In this document: positions 60,556-64,000 of the stretch, in pieces
How positions within the stretch are numbered: the stretch's first letter is position 1
Layout of the letters: each line of letters opens with the position of its first letter
Assembly: GCF_001570725.1 (NCBI RefSeq)
Contig: NZ_BCNV01000009.1
Coordinates: forward strand, 62,001 to 126,000
DNA: 64,000 nucleotides
Reading direction: 5' to 3'
Origin: Paenibacillus amylolyticus
GTDB taxonomy: Bacteria > Bacillota > Bacilli > Paenibacillales > Paenibacillaceae
Program-made: the position numbers and the translations under genes
The notes under the pieces: generated by a model
The model's input: only the letters and a program-made list of their open reading frames with translations
What the model was told of the DNA's origin: nothing
The model's database searches: none

Positions 60556-61542
60556 TCACCTCTTCCGTAACATCCAATTTTGTACCAGTTGGTAGATGTG
60601 ATGACTTAACTTGTCGGCATCATGACGCAGATAGGTTTTGAACAGAACAAGGGTATCTGCAACCACCTGATAGCCGGCACTTTCGAGTACATTCATATCC
60701 AATACAACCGGTTTTGCTCCTTTTTCCGCATACTTATTCTGCACTTGCAGCGGAATATCACCATTATTTACGATAACATAGTCAAAGAGCTGATGACCTA
60801 TATGCTCGTGTACCGCCTTAAGGTGGTCACTTACTGTATAGTTATCTGTTTCTCCCGGCTGTGTCATCACATTACAGATAAACATCTTCACCGCATCAGC
60901 TTCTACAACAGCCTCTGCCAGCTTTGGTACGAGCAGATTGGGAAGGATGCTTGTATAGAGACTGCCTGGTCCGATCAGAATGGCGTCAGCTTGACGAATA
61001 GCCTCTACCGCTTCTGGCAACGGCTCCACGTGATCCGGTTCAAGGAAAACGCGTTTAATGCGTCCACCTGCCTCCGGAATCTTGGACTCACCTGTAATAA
61101 TTGTCCCATCTTCCATCTCGGCATGCAACACCACGGCCTGACCGGCGGCTGGTAATACCTCACCTCGAACGGCAAACACGCGGCTAAGTTCCCGCACCGC
61201 GGTCACGAAGTCGCCCGAAATATCCGTCATTGCAGCCAAAATTAAATTCCCCAAGCTGTGGCCTGCAAGCCCCGCGCCTGTATTGAAACGGTACTTCAAC
61301 ATATCTGAAAGCAATGGTTCTACATCAGCCAGTGCCGTAAGCACGTTGCGAATGTCGCCTGGAGGCGGCATTTGTAGCTCATTGCGCAGGATGCCTGAAC
61401 TTCCACCGTCATCTGCAACTGTGACGATGGCCGTGATATCCAGCGGTTTTTCTTTTAAACCGCGCAACATCACGGATAATCCGGTTCCGCCGCCCATTAC
61501 AACTATTCTCGGACGTTCTCTTCGTGGTCCGGCCTCTTTCAT
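60556..61542 (-). CDS. yvcK: YvcK/CofD-like gluconeogenesis and cell-shape factor
   Basis: This 328-residue protein starts MKEAGPRRERPRIVVMGGGTG. It has the CofD-fold UDP-sugar-binding segments VTVADDGGSSGILR and PPPGDIRN, plus GLAGHSLGNLIL. YvcK binds UDP-GlcNAc and is needed for growth on gluconeogenic carbon and for correct wall synthesis. It is 13 bases after rapZ and 6 bases before whiA, in the classical order. Confidence 0.96.
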   Translation of the reverse strand: MKEAGPRRERPRIVVMGGGTGLSVMLRGLKEKPLDITAIVTVADDGGSSGILRNELQMPPPGDIRNVLTALADVEPLLSDMLKYRFNTGAGLAGHSLGNLILAAMTDISGDFVTAVRELSRVFAVRGEVLPAAGQAVVLHAEMEDGTIITGESKIPEAGGRIKRVFLEPDHVEPLPEAVEAIRQADAILIGPGSLYTSILPNLLVPKLAEAVVEADAVKMFICNVMTQPGETDNYTVSDHLKAVHEHIGHQLFDYVIVNNGDIPLQVQNKYAEKGAKPVVLDMNVLESAGYQVVADTLVLFKTYLRHDADKLSHHIYQLVQNWMLRKR

Positions 61543-61555
61543 CCCTTCACCCTCT

Positions 61556-62455
61556 TTAATGACGGTCCCGGTCAGCGTCGCGATGGCTCACGGTGACAGC
61601 TTCAGTCTCGCTGCTTCCCAACATCTTGCCCAAATATTCCGATATTGCTACCGAACGATGCTTGCCTCCGGTACAGCCGATTCCAATAATAACCTGGCTT
61701 TTGCCTTCCTTCCGGTATTGCGGAATCAGGAAATGCAGCATATCCAGCAGCTTTGTCAGAAACGCCTGTGTCTCTGGCCATTTCATAACATATTCATACA
61801 CATCACTATTCTGTCCCGTATTCGGACGCAAATGATCAATATAATGCGGATTCGGTAAAAAACGTACATCAAATACCAGATCGGCATCGATCGGAATGCC
61901 ATACTTGAATCCAAACGACGTAATATTCACCGACAGCATTTGGCTTTCCAGATGAGAAAAGCGGGATATAATGCGTTCTTTCAGTTGAGCAGGCTTCATT
62001 GTACTTGTATTCAGTACCTGTGTAGCGGAGTTTTTGAGTTCCTCCAGCATCTTGCGCTCCAACCGGATGCCGTCCAACGGCATACCTTCAGGAGCCAGCG
62101 GATGTCTGCGCCTGCTTTCTTTGTAACGCTGAACAAGTACAGAATCTGTAGCATCCAGGAATAAAATTTCGCAATGAATGGTAAAATGATCTTTAATATA
62201 GTTCAAAGACTCGGACAGAGCCGTAAAGAATTCACGCCCGCGCAGATCGATAACCAATGCAACCTTACCGATCTTGCCGTTTGACTGTTCAATCAGTTCC
62301 GCAAATTTTGGAATCAATACCGGTGGCAGATTATCCACACAGAAAAAACCCAGGTCCTCCAGGCTCTGTACTGCAATGGTTTTACCTGCTCCGGACATGC
62401 CCGTAATGATAATGAGCGTGGCGCCTGTGCCTGGTGAGCCTTCACCTTCAAGCAT
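61556..62455 (-). CDS. rapZ: RapZ/YvcJ nucleotide-binding protein
   Basis: This 299-residue P-loop protein has Walker A GMSGAGKT (19-26), FFCVDNLPP and DLRGREFF in the kinase-like domain. A C-terminal domain has TSFGFKYGIPIDADLVFDVRFLPNP and GCTGGKHRSV. E. coli RapZ controls GlmS through small RNAs; B. subtilis YvcJ binds and hydrolyses GTP and influences competence. It follows glk by 51 bases. Confidence 0.95.
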   Translation of the reverse strand: MLEGEGSPGTGATLIIITGMSGAGKTIAVQSLEDLGFFCVDNLPPVLIPKFAELIEQSNGKIGKVALVIDLRGREFFTALSESLNYIKDHFTIHCEILFLDATDSVLVQRYKESRRRHPLAPEGMPLDGIRLERKMLEELKNSATQVLNTSTMKPAQLKERIISRFSHLESQMLSVNITSFGFKYGIPIDADLVFDVRFLPNPHYIDHLRPNTGQNSDVYEYVMKWPETQAFLTKLLDMLHFLIPQYRKEGKSQVIIGIGCTGGKHRSVAISEYLGKMLGSSETEAVTVSHRDADRDRH

Positions 62456-62506
62456 AAATGTCCCCTCCTTATCATATTGCTGTCTTCATATATTGTTACG
62501 AGGTTA

Positions 62507-63457
62507 CTAGGAACGCAAGAGAAGACCTGCTGCACCTACAATACCTGCATTATTACCAAGTGTAGCTTCCAAAATCTGAACCCCTTCTTGCAGCGGTTCC
62601 GGTGTCAACTTAGCAAATACGGTACGTATTTCATCGAACAGGAAATTGCCCGCTTTGGATACGCCACCACCAATGATGAACATCTCCGGGTTAATGACAG
62701 CTGCTACAGTAGCCATGGACTTGCCCAAGTAGAAGGCCGCACGGTTTACAATACGCTGTGCCACTTCATCGCCTGCTTTGGCAGCATCAAATACTTCTTT
62801 GGCTGCAATCTTGTCGACGAGTGCCAGTGACGTATGATCACCGCGTTCTACAGCATCCTTCGCCATACGGATAATACCCGTTGCAGACGATACTGTTTCT
62901 ACACATCCCATTTTACCACAGCCGCACTTAATGGCCTCCAGATCAGGTACAACACTGATATGACCCAGCTCACCAGCCATACCGGAGAATCCTTGATAGA
63001 TGTTACCATTCAAGATCAAGCCTCCGCCAACGCCCGTACCGAGTGTATAACATACGCAATTATCTACGCCTTTGCCCGCACCTGCCCATACTTCACCCAG
63101 TGCAGCTACATTCGCATCGTTATCTATTTTGATTGGCTTGCCCAGACGTTCTTCCAGAATCGAACGAATGGCTACATTCCGAAATCCGATGTTAGGGGCA
63201 TGAACGATAATTCCCTCACGTACATTCGTGAAACCGGCCACTCCAGCACCTACACCCTCAAGCTGTTCCCAACTGTAAGGTGATTCGGCTACGATATGTC
63301 GGACATACTTCTCGATGTTGGCGATGACCGTGTCTACGCCCTTATCCACTTCAGTCGGTCCTTCATACGTATGCATTAGCTGACCTTGTTCATCGCATAT
63401 ACCGACCTTGATTGCTGTTCCGCCGAGATCGACCCCAACGTAGATTTTCTCAGACAT
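62507..63457 (-). CDS. glk: ROK-family glucokinase
   Basis: This 316-residue kinase starts MSEKIYVGVDLGGTAIKVGI at 63457, with AAAGGTGGC upstream. The ROK signature is complete: DLGGTAIK phosphate loop, DNDANVAALGE with the catalytic Asp, and the zinc motif CGCGKMGCVE. It phosphorylates glucose for the glycolytic genes encoded nearby. The 63458-63820 gap upstream holds a perfect 8-bp hairpin (CTTCCTCT/AGAGGAAG, 63650-63670) and no ORF. Confidence 0.95.
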   Translation of the reverse strand: MSEKIYVGVDLGGTAIKVGICDEQGQLMHTYEGPTEVDKGVDTVIANIEKYVRHIVAESPYSWEQLEGVGAGVAGFTNVREGIIVHAPNIGFRNVAIRSILEERLGKPIKIDNDANVAALGEVWAGAGKGVDNCVCYTLGTGVGGGLILNGNIYQGFSGMAGELGHISVVPDLEAIKCGCGKMGCVETVSSATGIIRMAKDAVERGDHTSLALVDKIAAKEVFDAAKAGDEVAQRIVNRAAFYLGKSMATVAAVINPEMFIIGGGVSKAGNFLFDEIRTVFAKLTPEPLQEGVQILEATLGNNAGIVGAAGLLLRS

Positions 63458-63820
63458 GCTGCAAGCCACCTTTATCTATCTAAAATAGTTTAAGTCCTAC
63501 GTACCAACTATAATTGAAGGATACGCCTGGGTCAAGACGATAAGACCTCAAGTCCTTCCTGCTCTGATAGGGTTGTGAACCACATCACACACCATTTTTG
63601 AATACGTATACATCCTCATTACCTTCATTAATAAACGCACGCTTCATTCCTTCCTCTATAACAGAGGAAGCCTCCACTCATGATATTGCATCACCACTCG
63701 TTCCATTCATAAAAGATGACAACTGTCACCTGAATGTTATGACAATGCTTACTAAATCACCCACGACTTTTTAAGTAAGATGAAATTATCTTATTGAACA
63801 GACGAGGGACGTGAATAACG

Positions 63821-64000
63821 ATGAATATGGATTCAACGGTTATCCATTTGAACAATGTAAGCAAGCAGTTTGGAAACAAACACGCCGTTCGGCATATCTC
63901 ACTAAATATCACCAGCGGCTCGATTGTGGCCATACTCGGACCTAACGGTGCTGGCAAAACAACCACCATGAAAATGATGCTCGGCCTGTCCAGCCCTTCC
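63821..64000 (+). CDS. ABC transporter ATP-binding protein (partial, N-terminus)
   Basis: The first 60 codons are present; the gene continues past the right edge. It starts MNMDSTVIHLNNVSKQFGNK and has the Walker A loop GPNGAGKTTT at about residues 42-51, in the arrangement of drug or lantibiotic export ATPases (VIHLNNVSKQFG..VRHISLNI). A small inverted repeat (TAAGAT-N6-ATCTTA, at about 63776-63794) lies just upstream and could be an operator. Function cannot be narrowed further. Confidence 0.85.
   Translation, partial: MNMDSTVIHLNNVSKQFGNKHAVRHISLNITSGSIVAILGPNGAGKTTTMKMMLGLSSPS

Noticed and set aside
1..64000. CRISPR arrays, intact insertion sequences, prophage and rRNA genes
   Set aside because: No regularly spaced short repeats, no intact transposase or phage structural genes, and no rRNA sequence was seen on either strand.

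Overview
The window looks like a chromosomal segment of a Paenibacillus-type Firmicute. Base composition is moderate, ribosome binding sites are strong AGGAGG-like sequences, and TTG and GTG starts occur. Core loci have Bacillales order: ssrA-smpB-rnr-secG, the glycolytic block cggR-gapA-pgk-tpiA-gpmI-eno, clpP beside a tRNA-Arg, and the glk-rapZ-yvcK-whiA-crh cluster. The accessory part is rich in glycoside hydrolases and CUT1-type sugar ABC transport, as is usual for Paenibacillus. No sequence search was possible, so the genus is an inference.

Layout. 1-13.1 kb is a glycan-use locus on the minus strand: an ABC importer (binding lipoprotein, two permeases), two GH29 fucosidases, a GH35 beta-galactosidase, a Gfo/Idh/MocA oxidoreductase, a TIM-barrel isomerase and a CutC-family protein. 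13.3-19.6 kb holds a domain-permuted GH3 enzyme, an LtrA-family membrane protein, a frameshifted ring-cleaving dioxygenase and a DUF896 protein; the last two each carry an MhqR-like operator. 19.8-23.6 kb is the pspA-ydjGHI envelope-stress operon behind a sigma-W-like promoter. 24.2-29.5 kb (plus strand) is a four-carbon sugar-acid locus: PrpR_N regulator, KdgT transporter, DUF1537 kinase and PdxA2. 29.7-39.4 kb has an AraC regulator divergent from a GH38 alpha-mannosidase, an aldo/keto reductase, an AraC/siderophore-lipoprotein fusion ORF, an MscS channel and a polysaccharide deacetylase.

39.7-42.4 kb is a decayed mobile island. An 88-bp degenerate copy of the 3' end of tmRNA lies 2.4 kb from the intact ssrA. 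Between them are a zeta-toxin-like gene with a small partner, an RNHCP protein and gene relics; a serine-recombinase relic lies just outside. 42.4-47.7 kb is ssrA, smpB, rnr (with a long Gly/Lys/Arg-rich tail) and secG. 47.9-55.4 kb is the glycolytic operon with its CggR operator. 55.7-63.5 kb has tRNA-Arg, CtsR-controlled clpP, two secreted proteins and the crh/whiA/yvcK/rapZ/glk group. An ABC ATPase begins at the right edge.

The most unusual signal is a family of about 190-bp intergenic elements with imperfect terminal inverted repeats and nested stems: seven copies plus one fragment, all in one orientation. The stem sequences differ between copies while base-pairing is kept. One copy separates gpmI from eno. 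The other leading observations are a complete promoter, Fur-box-like operator and ribosome binding site inside the AraC/lipoprotein ORF, and the ssrA-linked island remnant.
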